Shown: positions 24,649 to 33,149 of the stretch, piece after piece
Layout: each line of letters opens with the position of its first letter
How positions within the stretch are numbered: position 1 is the first letter of the stretch
Source of the DNA: Candidatus Hydrogenedentota bacterium
GTDB taxonomy: Bacteria > Hydrogenedentota > Hydrogenedentia > Hydrogenedentales > SLHB01
Assembly (NCBI GenBank): GCA_019695095.1
Contig: JAIBAQ010000025.1
Span: forward strand, 1-46,579
Length of the DNA stretch: 46,579 nucleotides
Reading direction: 5' to 3'
Notes under the pieces: generated by a model
The model's input: the letters and a program-made list of their open reading frames with translations, nothing else
What the model was told of the DNA's origin: nothing
The model's database searches: none
Position numbers and translations under genes: made by a program

Positions 24649-25662
24649 CTACTTTGGGGCCAGCGCGTTCAGTTCGTTCCAGAGTTGCTCGTCCAAGGGT
24701 ATGCCGCTCTCAGAGCGCTCAAGCGATCGCAAGTACTCCGGTTCGCCCGGAGCCAGCACGCGCTCGAAACCTTCGGCCGTGGGTGCGGCGTGCAATGCCG
24801 TAACCATCGCCGCGACTTGATCGCGAAACGTATCACCGCCCGCGAACCGGTGATAGTCCAACGCTCCGACCAGGTGGCACAGATTACGTTTCTTGTCGAG
24901 GTCACCGTACATGATCGGAATGTTCGGACCGAATGCTCCGCCGGAGAGCAGGCCGGTCAGCACGTCAATGACAGCCCCAAGGCCGTATCCCTTGGCTCCG
25001 GCCGCGGGCGTCCAGAAAGTGGCCTTGTGCGGATCGGTCGTGGGCTTGCCATCGCTGTCCAGCGCCCACGTAGGCGGAATCGGTCTGTTCTCCATCCGCG
25101 CTTTGTAGACATGCCCGCCCGCGACGGTGCTTGTGGCCATGTCCAGAACAACCGGCGATCCCGATCGCGTCGGCACCCCGATACACAGCGGGTTCGACCC
25201 GAAGAACGGCAATCGGCCGCCGAAGGGCACAACACCTTTGTCGGTCTGCGTAAAGACGAATCCGATCATTCCGGCATCCATGGCGCGGTGCGCAAAGAAT
25301 GACAGTGCCCCGCAATGGTTGCTGTGATTGACGCCCACGAACGCAACACCCGCGTCACGCGCGAGATCAATCGCAACACCCATCGCGTCCCACGTCGTGA
25401 CGGGACCAAACCCGTGGTCCCCGTCAACGGTCGCCGTAGCGGGACCCGTTTGCTCAATGACGGTATTGGGCCGTGGATTGATGGATCCAGCATCGACACG
25501 CGAAACGTAGTGAGGAATACGCATGACGCCGTGCGAATCCGTGCCTCGCAGGTTCGCATGCACCAGACAATCGGCCATAACGCCTGCGTCGCGCGCAGAC
25601 AATCCACGGCCGGCAAAAATCGATTCCACAAGCGCTTTGAGGTCGGCAGCACGTACGTTCAT
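24649..25662 (-). CDS. Ldh2-family malate/L-lactate/ureidoglycolate dehydrogenase
   Basis: A 337-residue NAD(P)-dependent dehydrogenase of the Ldh2 fold, unrelated to Rossmann-type lactate dehydrogenases. Signature blocks: NLRGTDSHGVMRIPHYV (about 33-49), VNHSNHCGALSFFAHRA (about 108-124, catalytic His), GSNPLCIGVPT (about 153-163) and GAKGYGLG. Members act on malate, L-lactate, 2,3-diketogulonate, ureidoglycolate or sulfolactate. Here a sugar-derived 2-hydroxy acid is likely. It is 17 bp after the URO-D family gene. Confidence 0.92.
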   Translation of the reverse strand: MNVRAADLKALVESIFAGRGLSARDAGVMADCLVHANLRGTDSHGVMRIPHYVSRVDAGSINPRPNTVIEQTGPATATVDGDHGFGPVTTWDAMGVAIDLARDAGVAFVGVNHSNHCGALSFFAHRAMDAGMIGFVFTQTDKGVVPFGGRLPFFGSNPLCIGVPTRSGSPVVLDMATSTVAGGHVYKARMENRPIPPTWALDSDGKPTTDPHKATFWTPAAGAKGYGLGAVIDVLTGLLSGGAFGPNIPIMYGDLDKKRNLCHLVGALDYHRFAGGDTFRDQVAAMVTALHAAPTAEGFERVLAPGEPEYLRSLERSESGIPLDEQLWNELNALAPK

Positions 25663-25679
25663 AGGGTGAGCTTCGCTTT

Positions 25680-26852
25680 CTATTTCGAGTTGTGGCCGGC
25701 TTCAAAGAGGGCCACCAGGTTTTCGAACGGAATATCCGGAGTCAAGACATTGGCCGGTCCAAGAAGCAGCGCGCCGCCAAACGGTGTACCCAATGTGTCA
25801 ATGATGCGGTGCACTTCGTCCTTTACGCGCGCGGGAGTCTCGTTCAGAAGCAAGTCCTGAATGTCCACCGCCCCGCAAAACGCAAGTGAGCCGCCGAATT
25901 CCCTTGCAAGGTGTTCAATGTCCATCGCCCCCGGCTGCACGGGGTCCAATACGTCTAAACCGATATCGACGAGGTCGCCTACAATGTCCGTTACATTGCC
26001 GCAACTGTGAAAGATCGCTTCCATACCGAGCGCGTGAATCTCGTCGAATGCGCGCTTGTAGTAAGGCTTAAAGATAGACCGCCAGAGTTCGGGCGAAATC
26101 ATCAATCCGCTCTGCGAACCCCAATCGTCGGTCATAAACACGCCGTCCGCGCCAAGCGCGGCCCACTGCCGGATCATCTGAAGAAGGTATTCTTCAAGCG
26201 CGTCCAGAAGCCGGCGCGTCTCCGATTCGTAGATGTAGAAATCAGTAAATACGTTCTCCATCCCGCGCAACGAATGAAGCCGCTCGAACAGCGCGAGATG
26301 GACTATCCCAAAGCAGTATTTCGAGTCTTTGTGCATCGACAAGATGCGCTCGCCTTCAGCGAGCCGGCCAGGCACATCCGCCTTGGGCATCGTCTCACGC
26401 AGATACGTGTCGAGTTCGGACCAGTCCTTAAGCGGATGATCCATGGGAGTCGCGCCGACTCCGCCAAACGCATGACCCCAGCGAGTACCCCATTCATCGA
26501 CCCATTCCATGCTCCGCATCAACGCTTCCACGGTGTTGATTCGCGGCGATTTCTCAGGCGCTTGATACCCAACGGTGATGTCGTAGGGAATCACGGCGAT
26601 GACGTCGTCCGGATATAAATCGAACAGGTCAGCGAGCATATCGCCGTACTTCAGAATGATGTCCAGGGAAAGGCGTTTGTTGCGAACGGGACAACGCGGA
26701 GCCCCTTTGCGGCGCAACGCATCTCTGACCCATAGTTTGGAGTCCGGGGCCGAACGCTGCGACGCGTGCAATCGCGCCTCAAATGCCGCGATACGAAATT
26801 CCATCTCCTGAATCGGCAGGTGTCTGAAGTCTGCAACTTCGACGGTATTCAA
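25680..26852 (-). CDS. Uroporphyrinogen decarboxylase (URO-D) family protein
   Basis: A 390-residue TIM-barrel protein of the URO-D/MtaA superfamily. A TTG start at 26852 is chosen because it overlaps the upstream stop by 4 bp (TTGA), has GGGGAG 8 nt before it, and no in-frame ATG comes earlier without running deep into the aldolase gene. AIFHSCGNVTDI carries the His-x-Cys-Gly metal motif of methylcobamide methyltransferases, and a further Cys follows in AFCGAVDIQ. Haem genes are absent, so true URO-D activity is unlikely. Members like this are frequent in sugar loci of Planctomycetes-type genomes with no known reaction; methyl transfer is one idea. Confidence 0.86.
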   Translation of the reverse strand: MNTVEVADFRHLPIQEMEFRIAAFEARLHASQRSAPDSKLWVRDALRRKGAPRCPVRNKRLSLDIILKYGDMLADLFDLYPDDVIAVIPYDITVGYQAPEKSPRINTVEALMRSMEWVDEWGTRWGHAFGGVGATPMDHPLKDWSELDTYLRETMPKADVPGRLAEGERILSMHKDSKYCFGIVHLALFERLHSLRGMENVFTDFYIYESETRRLLDALEEYLLQMIRQWAALGADGVFMTDDWGSQSGLMISPELWRSIFKPYYKRAFDEIHALGMEAIFHSCGNVTDIVGDLVDIGLDVLDPVQPGAMDIEHLAREFGGSLAFCGAVDIQDLLLNETPARVKDEVHRIIDTLGTPFGGALLLGPANVLTPDIPFENLVALFEAGHNSK

Positions 26853-27514
26853 GACGTGCTCTCCCCTGCTTTCATACGTCGCACTGCGGCCGTCCATTCC
26901 CGCGCGCAATCTGTGATCTCCGTGAAGCGCCGGTTTTTGACAGCGTCCGCCAAAGGCATCTCGGTAGTCACGCCCGCAACGCCGGCGTATGCGCCGACGG
27001 CATAGTAGTCGTTCATGTTGTGGATGGTAATACTGCCCGCGGGCATGATGCGCACACCCGGGAACGGTCCCTGCATGAAGTAGACGAATCGCGGTCCAAC
27101 CATGTCGCACGGAAAGAGTTTGATGAGATCCGCGCCCATGCGCATGGCATCGGCAACTTCGCTGGGCGAGAAGCAGCCGGGCGCAGACACAACGTTCGCG
27201 TTCACTGCTTCTTCCACCACCGGCGCATACAGGTTCGGCGACACAATGCCCTGCGCGCCATTATCGATGGCCGCCTTCGCTTGCTCGCGCGTCGTGACCG
27301 TTCCCGCGGAAACAACGATGCGGTCGCCGTGCCGCTCGCGCAATCGCCGGATAATCCCCGGCGCGCCCTCGGTTGTGAATGGAACTTCCAGGAGCGTCGC
27401 GCCGCCTTCAATCAGCGCATCGAATGTCTCTTCCGTCTGCTTGGGCGTGTCGCCCCGCAGAATAAGGACCAACCACTCCTCATGAATACGTTTCAGCAGT
27501 ACTTCTTTGTTCAC
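26849..27514 (-). CDS. KDPG/KHG aldolase family protein
   Basis: A 221-residue class I aldolase expected to split 2-keto-3-deoxy-6-phosphogluconate (or a similar acid) to pyruvate and glyceraldehyde 3-phosphate. Schiff-base Lys lies in LIKLFPCD (about 135-142) and the general base Glu in LEVPFTTE (about 41-48). Where E. coli Eda has LEVTLRTE, this protein has Thr for the substrate-binding Arg49, so specificity may be changed. GTG start with AAGGAAA 7 nt upstream. It is 15 bp after a KDG-kinase-type gene, matching the usual kinase-aldolase pairing. Confidence 0.9.
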   Translation of the reverse strand: MNKEVLLKRIHEEWLVLILRGDTPKQTEETFDALIEGGATLLEVPFTTEGAPGIIRRLRERHGDRIVVSAGTVTTREQAKAAIDNGAQGIVSPNLYAPVVEEAVNANVVSAPGCFSPSEVADAMRMGADLIKLFPCDMVGPRFVYFMQGPFPGVRIMPAGSITIHNMNDYYAVGAYAGVAGVTTEMPLADAVKNRRFTEITDCAREWTAAVRRMKAGESTS

Positions 27515-27529
27515 GGCTGTTTCCTTAAC

Positions 27530-28558
27530 TCAACGCTGTACGCGGCCACCCTGGCCGCCCGCGAGCAATTGCTCTACTTCGGCAAGACTCACCAAATTGA
27601 AGTCACCGGGTATCGTGTGCTTGAGACATGCGGATGCGGCGGCAAACTCGACAGCATCCTGAACGGACGCGCCCAGCAGCAGCTTATAGATGATGCCCGC
27701 CGCAAACGCGTCTCCGGCTCCAACGCGGTCAACGACTTCTATTTCGTATGTCTTGCTGAAACCGTTTCCATCACGACCGCTGAGCATTCCCGCATACTGC
27801 GTCAGCGATGCCGACTGCCCTCCGCGCAGCGTCATGGCGACGTGCGAGCAGCCAAATCGGTCGCGCAATTGCCCGGCGACATAGGCGCTATGCGCCGCCT
27901 CGTCGCCAGCAAGTCCCGCCGGCGCTTCGATTCCAAACAACTTTCGCGCGTCTTCAATGCCGCAAATGAGAACGTCTACACGTCCCATCAATCTGGAGAG
28001 TACGCGGCCGGCCTCCTCGGGACTCCACAGCTTGCTGCGGTAATTGCAGTCACAGCTTGCGACAACCCCAACAGCCCGCGCCGCATCCAATGCGTCTTCG
28101 AGTACGGCAACGACGTTCGCGCCGAGTGCGGGCGCGGTACCCGAGAAATGGAACCACTGTTTGCCCGAAAGAATGGCCTTCCAGTCAAACTCGGACGTAG
28201 TCACCTCGCGAATGCTGCTGTGGTTGCGGTCGTAAATCACGTTGGATGGGCGCTGCGAAAACCCGGTTTCCACGTAAAGAATGCCAAGGCGATCGCCCCC
28301 GCGCACAATAAAGTCCGTGCGTATGCCGAACCGGCGCAGGTAATTCACACAGGCCTGCCCAATCTCGTGTTCGGGCACTTTGGATACGGCATAGGCTTCG
28401 ATGCCAAATTCGGCGAGCGAAGCGGCCACGTTCGCCTCCGCGCCGGTATAGCGCGCGGTGAACGTCTCTGCCTGGGTGCATCGCTGAAATGCGGGCGGGT
28501 CGAGCCGCAACAGCAACTCGCCAAACGTAACTACGGCCTTATCCGATTTCGAGTTCAT
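27530..28558 (-). CDS. kdgK: PfkB-family sugar kinase, 2-keto-3-deoxygluconate kinase type
   Basis: A 342-residue ribokinase-fold kinase. Start at 28558 is set by GGAAGGA and by homology beginning VVTFGELLLRLDPP. The second PfkB signature DRVGAGDAFAAGIIYKLL (about 256-273) contains the catalytic Asp and the anion hole; the N-terminal RYTGAEANVAASLAEFG matches KDG kinases (GGDTLNTA in E. coli). The adjacent KDPG aldolase supports phosphorylation of 2-keto-3-deoxygluconate or an analogue. Twenty bp follow the exported protein gene. Confidence 0.88.
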   Translation of the reverse strand: MNSKSDKAVVTFGELLLRLDPPAFQRCTQAETFTARYTGAEANVAASLAEFGIEAYAVSKVPEHEIGQACVNYLRRFGIRTDFIVRGGDRLGILYVETGFSQRPSNVIYDRNHSSIREVTTSEFDWKAILSGKQWFHFSGTAPALGANVVAVLEDALDAARAVGVVASCDCNYRSKLWSPEEAGRVLSRLMGRVDVLICGIEDARKLFGIEAPAGLAGDEAAHSAYVAGQLRDRFGCSHVAMTLRGGQSASLTQYAGMLSGRDGNGFSKTYEIEVVDRVGAGDAFAAGIIYKLLLGASVQDAVEFAAASACLKHTIPGDFNLVSLAEVEQLLAGGQGGRVQR

Positions 28559-28578
28559 ATGTCCTTCCAAGTTCCGCG

Positions 28579-29763
28579 CTACACGTCCGCGGACAAAAGC
28601 GTATGCGCGATGTTCAGCACACGGTCCGCGGGTCCACGAAATGCCCAGACTTGCGCGGCATCGTCGCATCGAAGCGCGCCGGTCCCGCCGATAGCGGGGA
28701 TGTGGTACTCGAGTTCGCTGAACGCTCCCAGCGAGCTGTTTACGTTGCAGGCCTGAGTGGAGTATCCAAGATCGTTCGGGTCTTTCCACGGCGCGTCGAC
28801 GTAGTCGCCCGAAGGGTTCACCGTAAAGTTGCGCACGATAAGCGAGGAAACGTCGCCCGTGTTGTACAGGTATCCGACACGGCCGGCTGTCGCGATGGCT
28901 CGCACACCCAGCTTGTGCTCGCCTTGCGCGCGCATCTTGTATCGAATGAGCCGGTCACCGACAATGAGGTCGTCCCCCGATATCTCCCCGAACCAAATCT
29001 TCGGCGTCGTCTTGCTATACACTGGAATGACCAGGTCGCCGCCGTGCGGCATCTGCACAAGGTTCCATAAACCGACCTGGGGCGTCTCCGACTTGTCCGC
29101 GCCCAGAAGTTCACGTTGCGTCTTGATGAATTCCAACTGCGTTAACTGCGTGTATCCCGCATACGCGACGCCCGACTGATCGACGTTCTTCTCGTAGCGC
29201 AGGGGATTCGCCGCAGGGACTACGCACTTGGAGATGCGAAGCTCGACGTCGCGGTTGGGTCGCGACAGATGCAGTTTCAGCTCGTTGACGAGATACTGTC
29301 TTCCGTCCTGCTCCACGACGCTGTAATTGCCGGGATCCAACTCGCGAGGTTGGAAGTAAGTGGATGTTTCCGGGTACTCGGGCAAGAAGATGTCCACTTC
29401 CGGCGCGAGCCAGGTGCGATCGCCGCCGGAGTTCTTCCATGCCGTGCTTGCGTAGAATTCTCTGGCCGTATCAACCGAAGCGAGCGCAGGATGTGTCCAG
29501 TAGAAATTCTCTTCGCTACCCACCGCAAACAACCCAAGAACGCGGCCGCCGTAGGGAAGCAGAAGCACGGTAGTGCCATCGGGGTTCGTGATCACCCGTG
29601 GCGGTTTGCCAACCTTGGTGAGCACTTCAATGAGTCTGGCCTTGGGAATTGGCACTATGCCCGCCTGTGCCTCGGCGGCTAACGCTGGAGACGCCACAGC
29701 CGCCATATACAAAGCGCCGGCGCCTTTCACGGACACTTCGAGAAACTCTCTGCGACTCTTCAT
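28579..29763 (-). CDS. Tat-exported protein of unknown function (DUF4380/DUF6786-like)
   Basis: A 394-residue exported protein. The N-terminus SRREFL (3-8) followed by a hydrophobic stretch to about residue 30 (ALYMAAVASPALAA) is a twin-arginine signal. The mature part is beta-rich: LLPYGGRVLGLF and EENFYWTHPAL recall the galactose-mutarotase-like DUF4380 fold, and GDRTWLAPEVDIF suggests DUF6786; both are from memory. It lies in a sugar-acid operon between the MFS porter (20 bp) and the kinase, so a periplasmic sugar-related role such as mutarotation or binding is plausible. Confidence 0.8.
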   Translation of the reverse strand: MKSRREFLEVSVKGAGALYMAAVASPALAAEAQAGIVPIPKARLIEVLTKVGKPPRVITNPDGTTVLLLPYGGRVLGLFAVGSEENFYWTHPALASVDTAREFYASTAWKNSGGDRTWLAPEVDIFLPEYPETSTYFQPRELDPGNYSVVEQDGRQYLVNELKLHLSRPNRDVELRISKCVVPAANPLRYEKNVDQSGVAYAGYTQLTQLEFIKTQRELLGADKSETPQVGLWNLVQMPHGGDLVIPVYSKTTPKIWFGEISGDDLIVGDRLIRYKMRAQGEHKLGVRAIATAGRVGYLYNTGDVSSLIVRNFTVNPSGDYVDAPWKDPNDLGYSTQACNVNSSLGAFSELEYHIPAIGGTGALRCDDAAQVWAFRGPADRVLNIAHTLLSADV

Positions 29764-29783
29764 GGCGAGACCCTCCCTTTCAA

Positions 29784-31169
29784 TCAGGATTGCTTACGCT
29801 TCCACGAAGCCGATATCTCTTCTAAGGTACGTCCTTTTGTCTCCGGCAAGACCCACAGGCCGAAGAAGAAAGAGAAAATGCAGACTACGGTAAATAACCA
29901 GAACGCGCCGCCGACAGAACCGGTCATGCGCGTTGAATAGCCCGTGATGATGGGAAACACCCACGTCCCGCTGAGAATGGTGAACCATAGAAACGCTGTC
30001 GTAATCGATACCGCTTTGGCGCGCAGACGCGTTGGGAAAATCTCTGACATCATCAGCCACGGCAGCGGTCCAAGAGCCAACCCGTGGGGAATGGTGCAAA
30101 GAATGATCACGAGCAACACAAGGCCACCGCTAAGGTGGAAGTGGAAGACGGCTCCGGCCAACGCGGTCACAATAGCCATAAGAACCGAAGCGAATAACCA
30201 CAGCGGACGCCGCCCCACGCGGTCGACCGTCCAACACGCAATCGCAGTGACAATGCCCATGAATCCATAGGTCACCGCAAACTGCAAGAATGCAATGGAG
30301 CGGTCCTGCAAGCCGGATGCTTCAAACAGCATGGGAATGTAACCACCCATGACGCTCCAACCGGTCCAATTGTTGAAGATCGCGAGCATGAGTCCGATGA
30401 AAAGGGCAAAGCGCATACCCGGAGCAAACAGGTCCGACCAACTGCCTGTGTCCTCTTGGAGCGATTCGCGAATGGCCGCCATTTCGGACTCCGCCGATGC
30501 AGGTCCGTCGACGCGCGTGAGGATGGCCTGGGCCTCCTCGTGACGGCCACGGCTCGCAAGCCAACGCGGGCTTTCAGGCAGCATCGCAAGCAGGACGATA
30601 AACACGGCGACGGGAAGCAGTTCCGATGCGAACATCCAACGCCAACACACGTCTTCAGGGGTGTATTTCACAATTAAGAAGGAGACAAAGGGCGCCGCAA
30701 CACTACCCACCACGATGGCGAGCTGGTACATAACCCCGAGTCCGCCGCGCATCCTCGGCGGCGCGAGTTCGGAAATATACATGGGCGAGGCCACGGAGCA
30801 GAGTCCAACGCCCACGCCGCCGACGATGCGAAAGACATTGAATGTAACGATATCATTCGGAATCGCGGTGAAGATGGACCCTATGCCCAACAACGCGCAC
30901 GCAACCATCATGGTCTTGTTTCGTCCAATCGCGTCGCACAACCACGAGCCGATGAACGGCCCGATGATGCAACCCAATGAAGCGCTTGCCGTGGCAAAAC
31001 CGAATCCCACTTCCGTGAGTTGGAACACCTCTTTCAAATAGAGATTGGCCCCGCAAACAATGGCCAGGTCGTATCCGAAGAGGAACCCTCCTACGGATGC
31101 GACAAACGCGACGGCAAATGCATACAGCTTGGACTCGCCGTTACCGGCGGCCTGCTTGCCTGGGCCCAT
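29784..31169 (-). CDS. MFS sugar porter
   Basis: A 461-residue 12-segment transporter of the sugar porter family. Family signatures are plain: FGYDLAIVCGA in helix 1, the DRVGRRPLW loop, GPLPWLMMSEIFPTRLRAKA after helix 10 and the C-terminal PETKGRTLEEI. GGAGGGAG precedes the ATG. Presumably a proton- or facilitated-diffusion importer for the substrate of the operon. Confidence 0.93.
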   Translation of the reverse strand: MGPGKQAAGNGESKLYAFAVAFVASVGGFLFGYDLAIVCGANLYLKEVFQLTEVGFGFATASASLGCIIGPFIGSWLCDAIGRNKTMMVACALLGIGSIFTAIPNDIVTFNVFRIVGGVGVGLCSVASPMYISELAPPRMRGGLGVMYQLAIVVGSVAAPFVSFLIVKYTPEDVCWRWMFASELLPVAVFIVLLAMLPESPRWLASRGRHEEAQAILTRVDGPASAESEMAAIRESLQEDTGSWSDLFAPGMRFALFIGLMLAIFNNWTGWSVMGGYIPMLFEASGLQDRSIAFLQFAVTYGFMGIVTAIACWTVDRVGRRPLWLFASVLMAIVTALAGAVFHFHLSGGLVLLVIILCTIPHGLALGPLPWLMMSEIFPTRLRAKAVSITTAFLWFTILSGTWVFPIITGYSTRMTGSVGGAFWLFTVVCIFSFFFGLWVLPETKGRTLEEISASWKRKQS

Positions 31170-31229
31170 GAGACTCCCTCCCCTCAGTAGTTCTCCAACG
31201 TCAACCGTTCATGCCCGTGCAGTGCTGAA

Positions 31230-32072
31230 TCAGATTCCCGGCAGGTATCCCGTTCCGAAACGAGCCGAAGACTCGTTGCGGAAATCGGAAATCAACGACA
31301 TCAACGAAGTGGTGCCTCCATCCGCGACAATGGTCTGCCCGACCACATACCCGGCATCTTCGGAGCACAGAAACACCGCCAATTTGGCGATATCCAACGG
31401 CACCCCCGAACGTCCCAACGGCACCTTTTCGGCGGCATCCTTCTTGGCGCCCACTTCGCTGAAGCCGGGTAGTACCTTGTAGTAGTTTTCGACCGTGACC
31501 CAGCCGGGTGCGATGGCATTGATTCGAATGCCTTTGTGCGCCAATTCGACGGCAAGCGCCCGCGTGTACGCAATGATTGCGCCCTTGGTGCCCGCGTATA
31601 CCGAGTGTTCCGGCGCACCCTGTACGCCGTGAATCGACGTGATGTTGCAGATGGCGCCGCCGCCGTGCTCCATCATGTCTTCAACGATGCGTTGCGTGAG
31701 GAAGAACTGTGCCCGGATATTCACGTGATACATCCGGTCGAATTGCTCTCGCGTGACCTTCAGAAAGGGTTTGTTAAAGGTGATGCCTGCGTTGTTCACG
31801 AGGCAATCCACACCCCCCAGAAACTCCAGCGCGGATTTACCCAGCGCTTCAACGTCATCCACGTTATCGAAGTCCGCCCGAAATGCCGCAGCCCTCCGCC
31901 CCATGGCGGCAATCTCTTCAACGGCGCTTTTCGCGCCGGCGTCGCTGTGCGCGTAGTGCAACACCACATCCGCACCTTGGCGCGCGAATTCCAGCGCGAT
32001 CTCGCGTCCGATTCCCGTGCCCGAACCGGATACCAGCGCCCGCTTCCCTGCCATCTTCATCGCAGCACTCAT
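31230..32072 (-). CDS. Short-chain dehydrogenase/reductase (3-oxoacyl reductase-like)
   Basis: A 280-residue SDR. Start at 32072 is chosen for the very strong AGGAGGAGGGGG directly upstream; longer readings cross into the LacI gene. SGSGTGIG (about 13-20) binds the cofactor, NNAGIT follows, and the catalytic Ser in NITSIHG and YAGTK are in standard spacing. A tail of about 20 residues (SDFRNESSARFGTGYLPG) goes beyond the usual C-terminus. Second of two SDRs in the operon. Confidence 0.92.
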   Translation of the reverse strand: MSAAMKMAGKRALVSGSGTGIGREIALEFARQGADVVLHYAHSDAGAKSAVEEIAAMGRRAAAFRADFDNVDDVEALGKSALEFLGGVDCLVNNAGITFNKPFLKVTREQFDRMYHVNIRAQFFLTQRIVEDMMEHGGGAICNITSIHGVQGAPEHSVYAGTKGAIIAYTRALAVELAHKGIRINAIAPGWVTVENYYKVLPGFSEVGAKKDAAEKVPLGRSGVPLDIAKLAVFLCSEDAGYVVGQTIVADGGTTSLMSLISDFRNESSARFGTGYLPGI

Positions 32073-32118
32073 GCCCCCTCCTCCTACCGTGATGTGTCGC
32101 CGGACAAATTCTCCCCGC

Positions 32119-33126
32119 TCATTCCAGCGGCGCAGTCGATTCGCGAACCACCAGTTCAACGCCCAGCTTCGTGGTTCCTTGAGGCACCTCTTTGCCTGCC
32201 AACATATCCAGAAGCGTGCGCACGCACAGATCGGCAATCTGCTTCGCCGGGAAACGAACCGTCGTCAACGGAACACGAAGCATATCGGTGCCAGGCATAT
32301 CTCCGTTCCCCACGAGCGAAATGTCTCGGGGAATCGACAGCCCCGCCGCGAATATCGCGCGCATCGCCCCGCGCGCCACCACGTCATGACGCGTGAGCAA
32401 TGCCGTCGGGCGATCCTTCGCCTTAAGCATGTCTGCCACACACGCTTCGGCGGCGGATTCACTGAAATCGACTTCCACAAAGAAGCGCCGGTCCAGCAGA
32501 ATTCCCGAACTGGAAAACGCGTCTTCCACGCCCCTCAATCGCTGCTTTCCAACCGTGGTAATCCGGGGAATACCCAGATAGCCAATTCGCCGATGCCCCA
32601 GATCGATCAAATGCTGAGCCGCCAGCCTCCCCGCTCCGTAGTTGTCCCCCGTGATCTGAGGAACGGAAACTCCGTCGATTTGGCTGTCGAGAATCACCAG
32701 CTTGGCGCCGGTTTCGATCAACTCTCGAAAAGCCTCGGGATCGGTCATCGCCCCAGGAACGGCGATGACGCCGTCCACGCGATTCTTCATAAGGCGATCG
32801 AGCACCGAGTCGTCTTTGCCCGTTTCGTTTTCGCTCATGAGCAGCAGCGTGGAATATCCGCCCGCGCGCAATCCGCGCTCCACCGCCTCGATACCCGTAT
32901 GTGACGCGTAGTAGATGCTGGGTTTTGCCAGCACGCCGACCAGGTTGGTCTTTCCATGGGTCAGGCTGCGGGCAATATAGTTGGGACGATATTTCATGGA
33001 TGTGGCGAGGGATTGAATGCGTTCCCTCGTTCCGATGGAAATGTCCGGCTTGCCTGAGAGCGCCCTCAATACCGTTGAGCGACTCACTCCAGCCACGCGC
33101 GCAATGTCATTGACCGTACACGCCAT
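32119..33126 (-). CDS. LacI/GalR-family transcriptional regulator
   Basis: A 335-residue DNA-binding sugar sensor. The helix-turn-helix (TVNDIARVAGVSRSTVLRAL, 4-23) is followed by the hinge (YRPNYIARSL) and a periplasmic-binding-protein-like sensor domain. ATG at 33126 has GAGGAAG close upstream. As second gene of the operon it probably autoregulates: a 14-bp dyad with central CG at the operon start point (34251-34264) is a candidate operator. The inducer is unknown. Confidence 0.94.
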   Translation of the reverse strand: MACTVNDIARVAGVSRSTVLRALSGKPDISIGTRERIQSLATSMKYRPNYIARSLTHGKTNLVGVLAKPSIYYASHTGIEAVERGLRAGGYSTLLLMSENETGKDDSVLDRLMKNRVDGVIAVPGAMTDPEAFRELIETGAKLVILDSQIDGVSVPQITGDNYGAGRLAAQHLIDLGHRRIGYLGIPRITTVGKQRLRGVEDAFSSSGILLDRRFFVEVDFSESAAEACVADMLKAKDRPTALLTRHDVVARGAMRAIFAAGLSIPRDISLVGNGDMPGTDMLRVPLTTVRFPAKQIADLCVRTLLDMLAGKEVPQGTTKLGVELVVRESTAPLE

Positions 33127-33149
33127 GAGCTTCCTCACACACGTTTTGG

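Noticed and set aside
25680-26852. Haem biosynthesis gene hemE
   Set aside because: Sequence belongs to the divergent URO-D branch with HSCG and lies among sugar-acid genes with no haem genes.
27020-28756. 578-codon plus-strand frame
   Set aside because: Antisense shadow of the KDPG aldolase and kinase genes, which have clear motifs.
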